From positions 1-17,762 of the forward strand of contig CAZSBS010000078.1 in the NCBI GenBank assembly GCA_964605095.1: 17,762 bases of DNA. Reading direction: 5' to 3'. How positions within the stretch are numbered: the first letter of the stretch is position 1; each line of letters begins with the position of its first letter. The notes beneath the pieces are model-generated. The model did no database searches, was not told where the DNA came from, and worked only from the letters and a program-made list of their open reading frames with translations. Shown here piece by piece: positions 1-7,061 of the stretch. A program made the position numbers and the translations under genes. Source of the DNA: JAUWQU01 sp964605095. Lineage in GTDB: Bacteria; Planctomycetota; Phycisphaerae; SM23-33.

Positions 1-10
1 GAAGAATAGG

Positions 11-73
11 TAGCCGGTAGCCAGTAGCCGGTAGCCGGTAGCCGGTAGCCAGTAGCGAGTAGCCAGTAGCCGG
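11..73. repeat. Tandem 7-bp repeat tract (TAGCCGG/TAGCCAG)
   Basis: Nine consecutive heptamers run without interruption: five TAGCCGG, three TAGCCAG and one TAGCGAG. The tract ends at or just inside the 5' end of the small four-helix-bundle gene. Part of it (10-31) pairs with 335-356 beyond that gene as an inverted repeat with 21 of 22 matches. The arrangement suggests a mobile or slippage-prone intergenic element rather than coding sequence. Confidence 0.9.
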
Positions 74-108
74 TGGGGATTGCTAGCCGGCAGGTTGTGG
101 AGACGCAC

Positions 109-306
109 GTGTCGAGATACAGGCAGGAGGCGAGCAGATTTGGGTTTGAGGACTTGGAAGTCTACAAGGCGGCCAGGGCTTTCCGCACGCGCATATACAA
201 GCTGGCGCAACTTGCGACCCTCAAGGAAGAAGATGCGTTGTCGCTTCTGAAGCTGTTGAACGATTACATTAGCTACCTGCAAAGGCAGAAAGCGTGCGAG
301 GCCTGA
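109..306 (+). CDS. Shortened four-helix-bundle (S23/IVP-like) protein
   Basis: A protein of about 65 residues. Its front half, with FEDLEVYKAARAF, is the first helix of the four-helix-bundle family related to proteins encoded in 23S rRNA intervening sequences. Family members usually have about 115-130 residues. Here the sequence jumps from helix 1 (ending YKLAQ) to what resembles the last helix (LLKLLNDYISYLQRQK); the usual middle containing the A-x-S-x-x-x-N-I-A-E-G motif is missing, so this looks like an in-frame internal deletion. GTG at 109 is chosen because GGAG at 98-101 precedes it by 7 nt; GTG at 73 is an upstream alternative that lies in the repeat tract. The gene is enclosed by inverted repeats. 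Function is unknown; it may be a decaying copy. Confidence 0.55.
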   Translation: MSRYRQEASRFGFEDLEVYKAARAFRTRIYKLAQLATLKEEDALSLLKLLNDYISYLQRQKACEA

Positions 307-334
307 CCCGGTTGTGGTGAGTCAATCCCGGTTC

Positions 335-356
335 CCGGCCACTGGCTACCGGCTAC
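335..356. repeat. Right arm of inverted repeat flanking the four-helix-bundle gene
   Basis: This 22-bp segment is the reverse complement of 10-31 with one mismatch; 341-356 against 10-25 is perfect over 16 bp. It lies just downstream of the stop codon at 306, so the small gene sits between the two arms. Only one arm has the long tandem array. It also lies in the 5' region of the next gene, about 20 bp before that gene's start. Confidence 0.8.
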
Positions 357-376
357 TGATTACGGAAAGGTTATTC

Positions 377-1783
377 ATGCAGATCAGGATTACGTTTCTC
401 GGAGCGGCCCAGAACGTCACGGGCTCGCGATTTCTCGTCGAAACCAACGGTTCGCGCGTGCTGGTGGATTGCGGGCTTTACCAGGAGCGCGATTTTACCA
501 GCCGCAACTGGGACCCGTTTCCTTTTCCGGCTGGGCAGATCGACGCGGTGCTGCTCACGCACGCGCACCTCGACCACTGCGGCCTGCTGCCGAAGCTCGT
601 GCGGGAGGGCTTCCGCGGGCGGATTCATTGCACGGCCCCGACGGCGGAGATTGCGCAGATCATCCTGCTCGATTCGGCGCACATTCAAGAGGAAGATGCG
701 GCCTACAAGCTCAAGCGTCACCGCAAGGAGCGCCGCGAAAGCCCCCACCCGATTGAGCCGCTGTATACCACGGGTGACGCCGAGCGGGTGCAATCGCACT
801 TTGAACCTGTCCCCTACGAGAAGAAAGTGGACGTCGCCAAGGGCATCACCGCGACGTTCCACGACGCCGGACACGTGTTCGGCTCGTCTATGATCACCGT
901 AAACGTCACCCGCGACGGCGAGAGCCGGACTATCCTGTTCTCCGGTGATGTCGGGCGAAAAGACCAGCCGATCCTCCAAGACCCGACCACCTTCGAGCGG
1001 GCTGACTACGTGCTGATCGAAAGCACCTACGGCGACCGCGTCCACGAGCCCGAGAAGGACGTGCCGGAGGCCCTGGCTGAGGTGATCGACCAGACTGACC
1101 AGGCCGGCGGAAACCTCGTCATCCCGTGCTTCGCGCTCGAGCGGTCCCAGAACATCCTCTATTACCTCAGCGACCTGCTCCACCGCGACCGCATCCCGCC
1201 GATGATGGTCTTCCTCGACAGCCCGATGGCGATCAAGATCACCGAGGTCTTCTCCAAGCACCCGGAGATCTACGACGAGAAGATGCGCCAGCGCATCGCC
1301 GGCGAGCTGTCGCCGTTCAAGTTCCCCGGCCTGACCATGACACGAACCGTCGATGAATCCAAGGCGATCAACCGCATCAAGGGCACAGCCGCCATTCTTG
1401 CCGGATCGGGCATGTGTACCGGCGGGCGCATCAAGCACCACCTGGTCAACAACATAGAGCGCCCGGAGAGCACGATCCTTTTCGTTGGCTACCAGGCCAA
1501 GGGCACGCTTGGGCGGATAATCTCCAGCGGTGCTCGCGAGGTGCGGATTCACGGCGTGCTCCGCGCCGTACGCGCGAGGATCGCCCGGATCGGCGGCCTG
1601 TCCGCCCATGCCGACCGTCAGGAGCTCTTCGGGTGGCTCTCGACGCTCACGAAGAAGCCGCGCGGCGTGTTCGTCGTCCACGGCGAAACCGAGAGCGCCG
1701 AATCCTTCGCCCGCCTGCTCCGCGAAAAGGATGGCTGGCAGGTTACCGTGCCCAAGTACCGAGACACGGTCACGCTGGATTGA
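377..1783 (+). CDS. Beta-CASP metallo-beta-lactamase fold RNase (RNA-processing exonuclease-like)
   Basis: A 468-residue cytoplasmic metallo-hydrolase of the MBL/beta-CASP/RMMBL class, expected to cut or trim RNA with two zinc ions. Visible motifs are THAHLDHCG (61-69, motif 2 ligands H62, H64, D66, H67), DAGHVFGS (163-170, H166), FSGDVGR (D191), the beta-CASP segment with D281 and the RIKHHL histidines (354-355), GLSAHAD (H411) and the terminal VVHGE (433-437). Length and motif order match bacterial YSH1-like RNA exonucleases. ATG 377 is chosen over an upstream GTG at 314 because GGAAAGG at 364-370 sits 6 nt before it and the earlier residues are translated repeat sequence. The natural substrate cannot be read from the sequence. 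The next gene follows after 114 nt. Confidence 0.92.
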   Translation: MQIRITFLGAAQNVTGSRFLVETNGSRVLVDCGLYQERDFTSRNWDPFPFPAGQIDAVLLTHAHLDHCGLLPKLVREGFRGRIHCTAPTAEIAQIILLDSAHIQEEDAAYKLKRHRKERRESPHPIEPLYTTGDAERVQSHFEPVPYEKKVDVAKGITATFHDAGHVFGSSMITVNVTRDGESRTILFSGDVGRKDQPILQDPTTFERADYVLIESTYGDRVHEPEKDVPEALAEVIDQTDQAGGNLVIPCFALERSQNILYYLSDLLHRDRIPPMMVFLDSPMAIKITEVFSKHPEIYDEKMRQRIAGELSPFKFPGLTMTRTVDESKAINRIKGTAAILAGSGMCTGGRIKHHLVNNIERPESTILFVGYQAKGTLGRIISSGAREVRIHGVLRAVRARIARIGGLSAHADRQELFGWLSTLTKKPRGVFVVHGETESAESFARLLREKDGWQVTVPKYRDTVTLD

Positions 1784-1848
1784 AGAAGAAGGCAGTGGTA
1801 GCTGGTCACTGCTGCTCTTCTGGCGGTTCACTCGAGCCCGCACATGGA

Positions 1849-1876
1849 AATCCGCAATCCGCAATCCGCAATCCGC
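1849..1876. repeat. Tandem AATCCGC heptamer repeat (4 copies)
   Basis: Four exact AATCCGC units followed by a partial unit (AATCGCG). They lie in the 114-nt gap between the RNase and glycosyltransferase genes and end about 21 nt before the glycosyltransferase ATG. Like the tract at 11-73 the period is 7 bp, but the sequence is unrelated. Open reading through the repeat gives an artefactual N-terminal extension of the glycosyltransferase. Confidence 0.9.
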
Positions 1877-1897
1877 AATCGCGTCGGGCAAAGCCCG

Positions 1898-3043
1898 ATG
1901 CGCATCTGCCACGTCATAACCCGGATGATCCTGGGCGGGGCGCAGGAGAACACCCTGCTGACCTGCGAGGGCCTCCACGCCCGCGGGCACGAGGTAACCC
2001 TCATTACCGGCCCGGCCATCGGACCCGAGGGCGAACTGCTCACCCGGGCAAAGGCGGGCGGATACCGCGTTGTCGTGCTGGACTCGATGCGCCGCGAGAT
2101 AAACCCCCCGCGCGACCTCAAGGCCGCGGCTGAGCTGCGCAGGCTGCTCCGCGAGATCCGACCCGACGTGATGCACTCGCATTCGTCCAAGGCGGGCATC
2201 CTCGCGCGGCGGGCCGCGGCGCGGGTCGGCGGAATGAAGATAGTCCACACCGTCCACGGCCTGCCGTTCCACCGCTACGAAAACCCGCTGCGAAACGGGG
2301 TTTACATCGCCCTGGAGCGGGGCGCGGCAAAACGCACCGACGCGATCATCTCCGTCGCCGACGCGATGACCGCCCAGGCCCTCGCCGCCAAGGTAGGCCG
2401 GGCCGGGCAGTACACCACGATCTACAGCGGTATGGAGGTCGATACGTTCATCCGCCGCCCAGCCGACGCACCGGCCGTCCGCGCCGCCCTGCACTTGCCC
2501 GACAACGCGGTGGTGGTCACTCAGATCTCCCGCCTGGCCGAGCTTAAGGGCCATGAGTTTCTCATCGAGGCTGCGCGGCGGATTCCCGACGAGCGGGTGT
2601 GCTTCTGCCTGGTCGGCGATGGCAGGCTGCGGGGGCAGATCGAGTCGCGAATAGCTTCGCTGGGCCTTGCCGGGCGATTCCGCCTGACTGGCCTGGTGGC
2701 GCCCGACCGCATCCCCGCACTGCTGCACGCCAGCGACGTGCTCGTACACTGCTCGCTTCGCGAGGGCCTTGCCCGCGCGCTGCCCCAGGCCATGCTGGCC
2801 GGGCTGCCGGTGGTGAGCTTCGACGTCGACGGTGCACGCGAGGTCGTCGACGCCGAAACTGGAATCCTGCTGGCCCCCAAAGACGCCGCCGGCCTGGCGC
2901 TCGCCCTGGAAACCCTCGCCGACTGCCCGCAACTCCGCCGAAAACTCGGCGCCGCTGGCAAAGCCCGCTGCCGCGAAATGTTCGACCACAACCGCATGGT
3001 CGACCAGATCGAGGCCATCTACCGCGGGCTGATGGAAGATTAG
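1898..3043 (+). CDS. GT4-family glycosyltransferase (GT-B fold)
   Basis: A 381-residue cytoplasmic or membrane-associated glycosyltransferase that should move a sugar from a nucleotide donor to a glycan or lipid acceptor. The N-terminal Rossmann domain opens with MRICHVITRMILGGAQ (GGAQ 13-16). The C-terminal donor-binding domain has ISRLAELKGHEFLIEA (210-225), LVGDG (238-242) and REGLARALPQAML (288-300). The usual E-x7-E motif reads E289-x7-Q297, a variant I associate with a GT4 subgroup found in planctomycetes and some other bacteria. ATG 1898 is preferred over ATG 1844 because the intervening residues are translated AATCCGC repeats. No other glycan genes lie nearby, so the product (cell-surface polysaccharide, glycolipid or glycoprotein) is open. 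Confidence 0.9.
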   Translation: MRICHVITRMILGGAQENTLLTCEGLHARGHEVTLITGPAIGPEGELLTRAKAGGYRVVVLDSMRREINPPRDLKAAAELRRLLREIRPDVMHSHSSKAGILARRAAARVGGMKIVHTVHGLPFHRYENPLRNGVYIALERGAAKRTDAIISVADAMTAQALAAKVGRAGQYTTIYSGMEVDTFIRRPADAPAVRAALHLPDNAVVVTQISRLAELKGHEFLIEAARRIPDERVCFCLVGDGRLRGQIESRIASLGLAGRFRLTGLVAPDRIPALLHASDVLVHCSLREGLARALPQAMLAGLPVVSFDVDGAREVVDAETGILLAPKDAAGLALALETLADCPQLRRKLGAAGKARCREMFDHNRMVDQIEAIYRGLMED

Positions 3044-3075
3044 ATTCTTCCGCAGAAATGCGGGGATAACCCGAT

Positions 3076-3111
3076 CCTGGGAACGCCAATCGGGAGACTG
3101 GCGTTCCCAGG
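3076..3111. repeat. Perfect 13-bp palindrome (REP-like or terminator hairpin)
   Basis: Arms 3076-3088 and 3099-3111 are exact reverse complements (CCTGGGAACGCCA / TGGCGTTCCCAGG) around a 10-nt loop. It stands 33 nt after the glycosyltransferase stop, between convergent genes, so it could help end transcription. No T-run follows, so it is not a classical intrinsic terminator and may be a dispersed REP-like element. Confidence 0.75.
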
Positions 3112-3400
3112 TGAGTGCATCCTGCCCTTGGCGCAAAGGGCCGATAATCACTGCCTCTTCGGCGCGCCGGGGTGTTGGCCACGATTGTGAATATTTCATA
3201 ACCGCCTGCCCCTGCGACGCTTGAAGCTCCCCGGCGTGTCCCGCCCCGGCTGCTCTATTAAAGTCCCGCCCCGATCCTGCCGAAATAGCTATCTGGAATC
3301 GTTCAAATAAGATTCAGGCGCTGCCGGTTTCGTGCGGCAGGCACAAGGGAAACCTGTGTCCTGCCGCCGATTTATGCGCTCATTTCGCCTTTTCCATCTT

Positions 3401-3483
3401 AATTAAACAGAATTAAACAGGGACGCTACCCATTAGATTGCTTCGCCGATGCGGTCTCAGCGCCAATAGATGGTTAGCGTCCC
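3401..3483. repeat. Direct repeat plus inverted repeat element
   Basis: Two exact AATTAAACAG copies (3401-3420) abut a 14-bp arm at 3420-3433 (GGGACGCTACCCAT), which is the reverse complement of 3470-3483 with one mismatch; the spacer is 36 nt. The AT-rich direct repeat stands out from its GC-rich surroundings. The size resembles short non-coding elements mobilised by IS200-like or RAYT transposases, but no transposase gene is in the window. Confidence 0.6.
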
Positions 3484-3514
3484 CATTTGACGCCACTTGA
3501 TGTAATGCTCCGCC

Positions 3515-4192
3515 TTACAGGCCGAGGAAGTTTTTGTTGAGCGCCGGGTCCTGGTGGCGGACGGCCGGGCCGGTGTGGACGTTGGCGACCTCGGTTACAA
3601 TCGCGCCCTCCGGCCCGCCGAACTGCCAGTGGTGAGCCCCCACGCGGTTTAGCTGTACGAACGTGCCGGGCTGAGCGTACACCTCATGCCTGACGGTGGC
3701 CGTGCCGTTGCAGTGGCACTTGGGGATCACTATGTCCTTCGGCAGATTGTCATCGCCCTCGCCCACCACGTGCGACGAGCCGTGGCGAATCAGCCAGCCC
3801 TCAAGCTTGGCCGGGTTCCCGTTCGCGCCTTCCAGGTGCCAGTGCTCCGGCAGCATCTGTCCGGGCATGAGGTAGAAGTCCTGAAGCATGTAGCGATCCT
3901 TCTCGTTGTTCGCCCACATCACCGCGCCCAGACCCAGCTTGCTGAACTGCCCCGTGCCATAGTCGCTTACCCACATCTTCTCGCGAATGCCCGGATACAC
4001 CGGGTAGCCGTGATACTTCATCAGGGCGACGTAGGCGTCCTTGGCCTTTTCCGGCAGAAACTTGCCGTCAGGACCGTAGTAGTACGCGTTGTCAAACTGG
4101 ATCGCCGAGGCGCTCCTGGCCTCCGAGCACCCGCTAAGCATCACCAGGCCAACCAACGCCAACGCCGCCAGCATGTGGAAGTAAGTCATCAT
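3515..4192 (-). CDS. Lipoprotein cupin, D-lyxose isomerase-like
   Basis: A 225-residue exported lipoprotein. The N-terminus is a hydrophobic signal ending in a lipobox (LSGC, Cys22), so the mature protein should be anchored to a membrane facing outward. The rest is a single-domain cupin whose probable metal ligands are the HxH of PEHWHLE (H117, H119), E131 in KLEGW and a histidine of GAHHW (187-188). The overall pattern (GPDGKF, EKAKDAY, DYGTGQF) recalls sugar isomerases of the D-lyxose isomerase type, which interconvert aldoses and ketoses; the substrate is not proven. ATG 4192 is chosen because AGGAG (4202-4198) lies 5 nt before it. It is transcribed divergently from the oxygen-defence cluster. 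A possible extended -10 (TGC-TATCAT) lies at 4376-4368. Confidence 0.72.
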   Translation of the reverse strand: MMTYFHMLAALALVGLVMLSGCSEARSASAIQFDNAYYYGPDGKFLPEKAKDAYVALMKYHGYPVYPGIREKMWVSDYGTGQFSKLGLGAVMWANNEKDRYMLQDFYLMPGQMLPEHWHLEGANGNPAKLEGWLIRHGSSHVVGEGDDNLPKDIVIPKCHCNGTATVRHEVYAQPGTFVQLNRVGAHHWQFGGPEGAIVTEVANVHTGPAVRHQDPALNKNFLGL

Positions 4193-4392
4193 CTCGTCTC
4201 CTGTTTCTGCCCGCCGACCGGACCCTTGACGCATGAGCCCCGCGGGAACCTAGCCATGATTCCGCCGGCCGGGATCACGCGCCCGGCCCGCCTGGTCTAT
4301 CAACACCCAACCCCCCGCCATCGTACCGCGACTTTTCCCCAGCCGCCGGGCCGGGATCGCCGGGCTGATGATAGCACATTCTCCGGCCAGGA

Positions 4393-4422
4393 TTGAAGCC
4401 CTTATTATCCCGGGTCTATAAT
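4393..4422 (+). promoter_or_regulatory. Sigma-70-type promoter of the oxygen-defence cluster
   Basis: TTGAAG (4393-4398) and a perfect TATAAT (4417-4422) are separated by 18 nt. Transcription would start near 4429, about 50 nt before the permease ATG at 4482. It is the only strong promoter-like match I found ahead of the eight-gene run, so it probably drives at least the first genes. Confidence 0.6.
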
Positions 4423-4481
4423 GGCATACACGATCCTGCGGACACGGCGTGTTGAAGCGATGACTTACTTGTGGCGGCGGC

Positions 4482-5819
4482 ATGGACAGACTCCTGGGAA
4501 AAATCTCGGCGATCCCCGGCGATTTTTGGTCGGTGCTTGGGCAGATGTCCCCGTACCTGCTTTTCGGCTTTGCCGTGGCTGGGGCGCTGTCGCTGCTGAT
4601 ATCGGCCCGGACGGTCGAGCGGCACCTTGGCGGGCCTGGGTTCTGGCCGGTGCTCAAGGCGGCGCTGTTCGGCGTGCCGCTGCCGCTGTGCAGTTGCGGC
4701 GTTATCCCCGTCGGCGCATCGCTGCACCGCAAGGGCGCCAGCCGGGGCGCGACGGTGGCGTTCCTCATATCCACGCCGCAGACCGGCGTGGACAGCATAA
4801 TGGTCACCTTCAGCCTGCTGGGCCTGACGTTCGCGGTTTTCCGCCCGCTGGCGGCGTTGATCTCCGGCGTGCTGGGCGGGTTGCTTGTGGCGTACACGGT
4901 GAAGGGCCGCGGCGAACCGGGCAGCAGCGCGGCCCCGCCCGGGACTGCCGCCGACTGCCCCACCTGCGCCGCGCCGCGGCCCGCCGACGATGACCGTCCC
5001 AAGGGTTGGCTCGCCCGGCTTCGCTCGGCCATGGTTTACGGGTTTGCGGACCTGCCGGAAGACATTGGCCGGTCCATGCTGGGCGGGCTGATTATCGCGG
5101 CTGTCATCACCGCGATTGTCCCGCCGGACTTTTTCACCGGCGTGCTCAGCGGCGGCGTGGTTGCGATGCTGGTGATGATGGCGTTGGGCATTCCGGTGTA
5201 CGTATGCGCGACGGCATCGGTGCCGGTTGCGGCGGCGCTGATCGCAAGGGGCGTCTCACCGGGTGTGGCGCTGGTGTTCCTGATGACAGGCCCAGCCACC
5301 AACGCCGCCACGATCGCCACGGTCTGGCGGACAATGGGGAAGAAGACGGCCGTGCTGTACCTGGCTTCGGTGGCAGGCACGGCCCTGGCCAGCGGATTGA
5401 CGCTGGACTACTTTTTTACTGTCACCGGCGCACCCATGCCGCACGAGATGGGCTGGATGCTGCCGGGGGCGGTCAGCACGTCGCTGGCGATAATCATGCT
5501 GGTTGTGCTGATTGTCGGGGCGGTCAGGTCCTACCTGCCTCGCCATAAACACGTTGCATCGCCCAAGGACATACTGGCCATGGAGAGCAATCCCACAATC
5601 GAGCTCAAGATCGGCGGCATGACGTGCAACCATTGCCGCTTGGCGGTCGAGCGTGCGCTCAAGGAAGTACACGGCAGCGAGGCGGTGGAGGTGGACTTGC
5701 ATCCGGGGCGGGCGGTCGTCGCCGGCTCGGCCGGAGCGGTTGAACTGGTAAAAGCCGTGGAAAGCGCCGGCTACACCGCCGATGTGATTGCCAAGGACCC
5801 CGGCGACGAAATCGGCTGA
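4482..5819 (+). CDS. SO_0444-family Cu/Zn efflux permease with C-terminal HMA domain
   Basis: A 445-residue inner-membrane transporter expected to export copper or zinc. The N-terminal half has several hydrophobic helices and the permease signature PLPLCSCGVIP (66-76, C70 and C72). A hydrophilic loop follows with a CPTC pair (C159, C162), then a second hydrophobic bundle with VCATASVP (241-248) and TGPATNAATI (269-278). Residues about 373-440 form a heavy-metal-associated domain with GMTCNHC (C382, C385), typical of Cu(I)-binding chaperone modules. Architecture and length fit the SO_0444 Cu/Zn efflux family, related to the DUF318/ArsP-like permeases. It is first in the oxygen-defence cluster, which suggests that soft-metal removal is tied to redox stress. 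The metal actually carried is inferred from the family. Confidence 0.85.
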   Translation: MDRLLGKISAIPGDFWSVLGQMSPYLLFGFAVAGALSLLISARTVERHLGGPGFWPVLKAALFGVPLPLCSCGVIPVGASLHRKGASRGATVAFLISTPQTGVDSIMVTFSLLGLTFAVFRPLAALISGVLGGLLVAYTVKGRGEPGSSAAPPGTAADCPTCAAPRPADDDRPKGWLARLRSAMVYGFADLPEDIGRSMLGGLIIAAVITAIVPPDFFTGVLSGGVVAMLVMMALGIPVYVCATASVPVAAALIARGVSPGVALVFLMTGPATNAATIATVWRTMGKKTAVLYLASVAGTALASGLTLDYFFTVTGAPMPHEMGWMLPGAVSTSLAIIMLVVLIVGAVRSYLPRHKHVASPKDILAMESNPTIELKIGGMTCNHCRLAVERALKEVHGSEAVEVDLHPGRAVVAGSAGAVELVKAVESAGYTADVIAKDPGDEIG

Positions 5820-5936
5820 CATTCCCGCCCTGGCCGCTCGATACGCCTAGAATGTAAGAAGCGGCCCCCTCGGCAGTGGCGGGTGGCGGCCCGGACCCGA
5901 CAATCGCGGCTGGAAATTGGCAAGAAGGTGTTTCAT

Positions 5937-6482
5937 ATGCTGTTACGAGTGTTGATAGGCGGAGCGATCGGCCTGCTCGCCGGGGCTGCCTTGGGGTCGT
6001 TTCTGAAGGCCCGCGGCGGAACATGCCCGCTGACGTGCAACCCCATCGGCGGGGCCATGTTCGGAGCCCTGATGGGCGCGGTCCTGGCTGGGTCGTTCGG
6101 CCAGTCGGGCGGGGCGGGCAAAGCCTTGGACGCCGTGCCCGGCATTACAAGCCCGGCCGAGCTGGACGCGATGATCGCCGGGCCAAGGCCCGTGCTGGTG
6201 GATTTCTACACGGACAGTTGTTCGTTCTGCGTACAGTTGGCGCCGACGATCTCGGCCCTGGCCGGCCAGTACAAGGGACGGGCGGACGTGGTTAAGGTCA
6301 ACGCCTCGGCCGTGGCTGAGCTTTCGGGACGTTACGCAATTGAAGGCGTGCCCACGGTCCTGCTTTTTGCCGGCGGCAGGGAGCCGGCCCAGCGATGGGT
6401 CGGGGTGCAGGAAATCGGCAAATACCAAGCTGCGCTGGATGCCGCGATCAGCCCGGCAGGCAAGGAAAGGAAGACCCCATGA
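5937..6482 (+). CDS. DUF6132-like membrane segment fused to a thioredoxin domain
   Basis: A 181-residue protein. Residues 1-52 are Gly/Ala-rich with two hydrophobic stretches around a GTCPLTCNP motif (C30, C34), the layout of DUF6132-type small membrane proteins. Residues about 70-173 are a thioredoxin fold with active site CSFC (C95-C98) and the conserved cis-proline loop GVPT (P139). The expected role is disulfide reduction or exchange at a membrane. ATG 5937 is chosen because AAGAAGG (5922-5928) precedes it and the sequence before is not hydrophobic. Its TGA overlaps the tpx ATG (ATGA), so the two are probably translationally coupled and the thioredoxin may reduce Tpx. Which side of the membrane the CxxC faces is not decided by the sequence. 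Confidence 0.75.
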   Translation: MLLRVLIGGAIGLLAGAALGSFLKARGGTCPLTCNPIGGAMFGALMGAVLAGSFGQSGGAGKALDAVPGITSPAELDAMIAGPRPVLVDFYTDSCSFCVQLAPTISALAGQYKGRADVVKVNASAVAELSGRYAIEGVPTVLLFAGGREPAQRWVGVQEIGKYQAALDAAISPAGKERKTP

Positions 6483-6997
6483 CCGAGCGCAAGGGCGTGG
6501 TGACGTTCAAAGGTAATCCGCTGACGCTGGTCGGCAAGGCGGTTTCGGCGGGAGAGAAGATCCCGGACTTTACGGTCCTGAGCAACGACCTGGCGGCGGT
6601 TAAACTGTCATCCTTCGCCGGGAAGATCGTGCTGCTGTCGCTCGTGCCGTCGCTGGACACGCCGGTCTGCGACACCGAGACGCGGCGGTTCAACGCCGAG
6701 GCCGCCAAGCTAGGCAAAGACGTGGTCGTGCTGACGGTGAGCATGGACCTGCCGTTCGCACAGAAGCGCTGGTGTGGTTCGGCCGGGATAGACAGGGTGA
6801 TAACGCTGTCGGACCATCGCGATGCGTCGGCGGGCCTGGCGACGGGTATGCTTATCAAGGAGTTGCGGCTGCTGGCTCGGGCGGTGTTCGTGCTGGACCG
6901 CGACGGCGTGGTGGTGTATGAGCAGGTCGTGCCGGAAATGACCCACGAGCCCGACTACGAGGCGGCGCTGGGAGCGGCAAGGAATCTGCTTACATGA
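6479..6997 (+). CDS. tpx: Thiol peroxidase (atypical 2-Cys peroxiredoxin)
   Basis: A 172-residue cytoplasmic peroxiredoxin that reduces H2O2 and organic hydroperoxides using thioredoxin as reductant. The peroxidatic cysteine is C64 in SLDTPVCDTETRRF, and the resolving cysteine is C99 in KRWCG, the spacing expected of Tpx rather than AhpC or BCP. The N-terminus (VTFKGNPLTLVGKAVSAG) and the length also match Tpx. The start overlaps the stop of the upstream thioredoxin-domain gene, with AAGGAAAGG just before it. The partner thioredoxin is probably the upstream gene product. Confidence 0.93.
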   Translation: MTERKGVVTFKGNPLTLVGKAVSAGEKIPDFTVLSNDLAAVKLSSFAGKIVLLSLVPSLDTPVCDTETRRFNAEAAKLGKDVVVLTVSMDLPFAQKRWCGSAGIDRVITLSDHRDASAGLATGMLIKELRLLARAVFVLDRDGVVVYEQVVPEMTHEPDYEAALGAARNLLT

Positions 6998-7061
6998 TTG
7001 TCCCAGGGGCTTTTTTTATCAGCGTCCCCGAGTTTCTGAAAACACAAGGAAAGGACTGACG

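Larger units (their letters stand above)
3044..3514. other. Gene-free convergent intergenic region
   Basis: 471 nt between the ends of the glycosyltransferase (+) and the cupin lipoprotein (-). It holds the palindrome at 3076-3111 and the repeat element at 3401-3483, plus a small GC stem at 3321-3326 / 3335-3340 (CTGCCG/CGGCAG). The middle (about 3185-3400) is less GC-rich than the genes. I see no convincing reading frame in it. Confidence 0.7.

Noticed and set aside
11..73. CRISPR array
   Set aside because: Repeats are 7 bp and contiguous with no spacers, and no cas genes are present.
371..3199. A 942-codon open frame on the minus strand
   Set aside because: It lies opposite two well-supported genes (beta-CASP RNase and GT4), its translation has no recognisable domain, and long antisense frames are expected in GC-rich DNA.
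5825..5853. Internal promoter (TAGAAT at 5848) before the thioredoxin-fusion gene
   Set aside because: No acceptable -35 sequence at 16-18 nt upstream; the match is too weak to list as a feature.
7001..7029. T7 run after tpx as an intrinsic terminator, and AGCGTCCCC shared with 3476-3484
   Set aside because: I could not find a stable stem directly before the T-run, and the shared 9-mer is short enough to occur by chance; the superoxide reductase gene follows closely.
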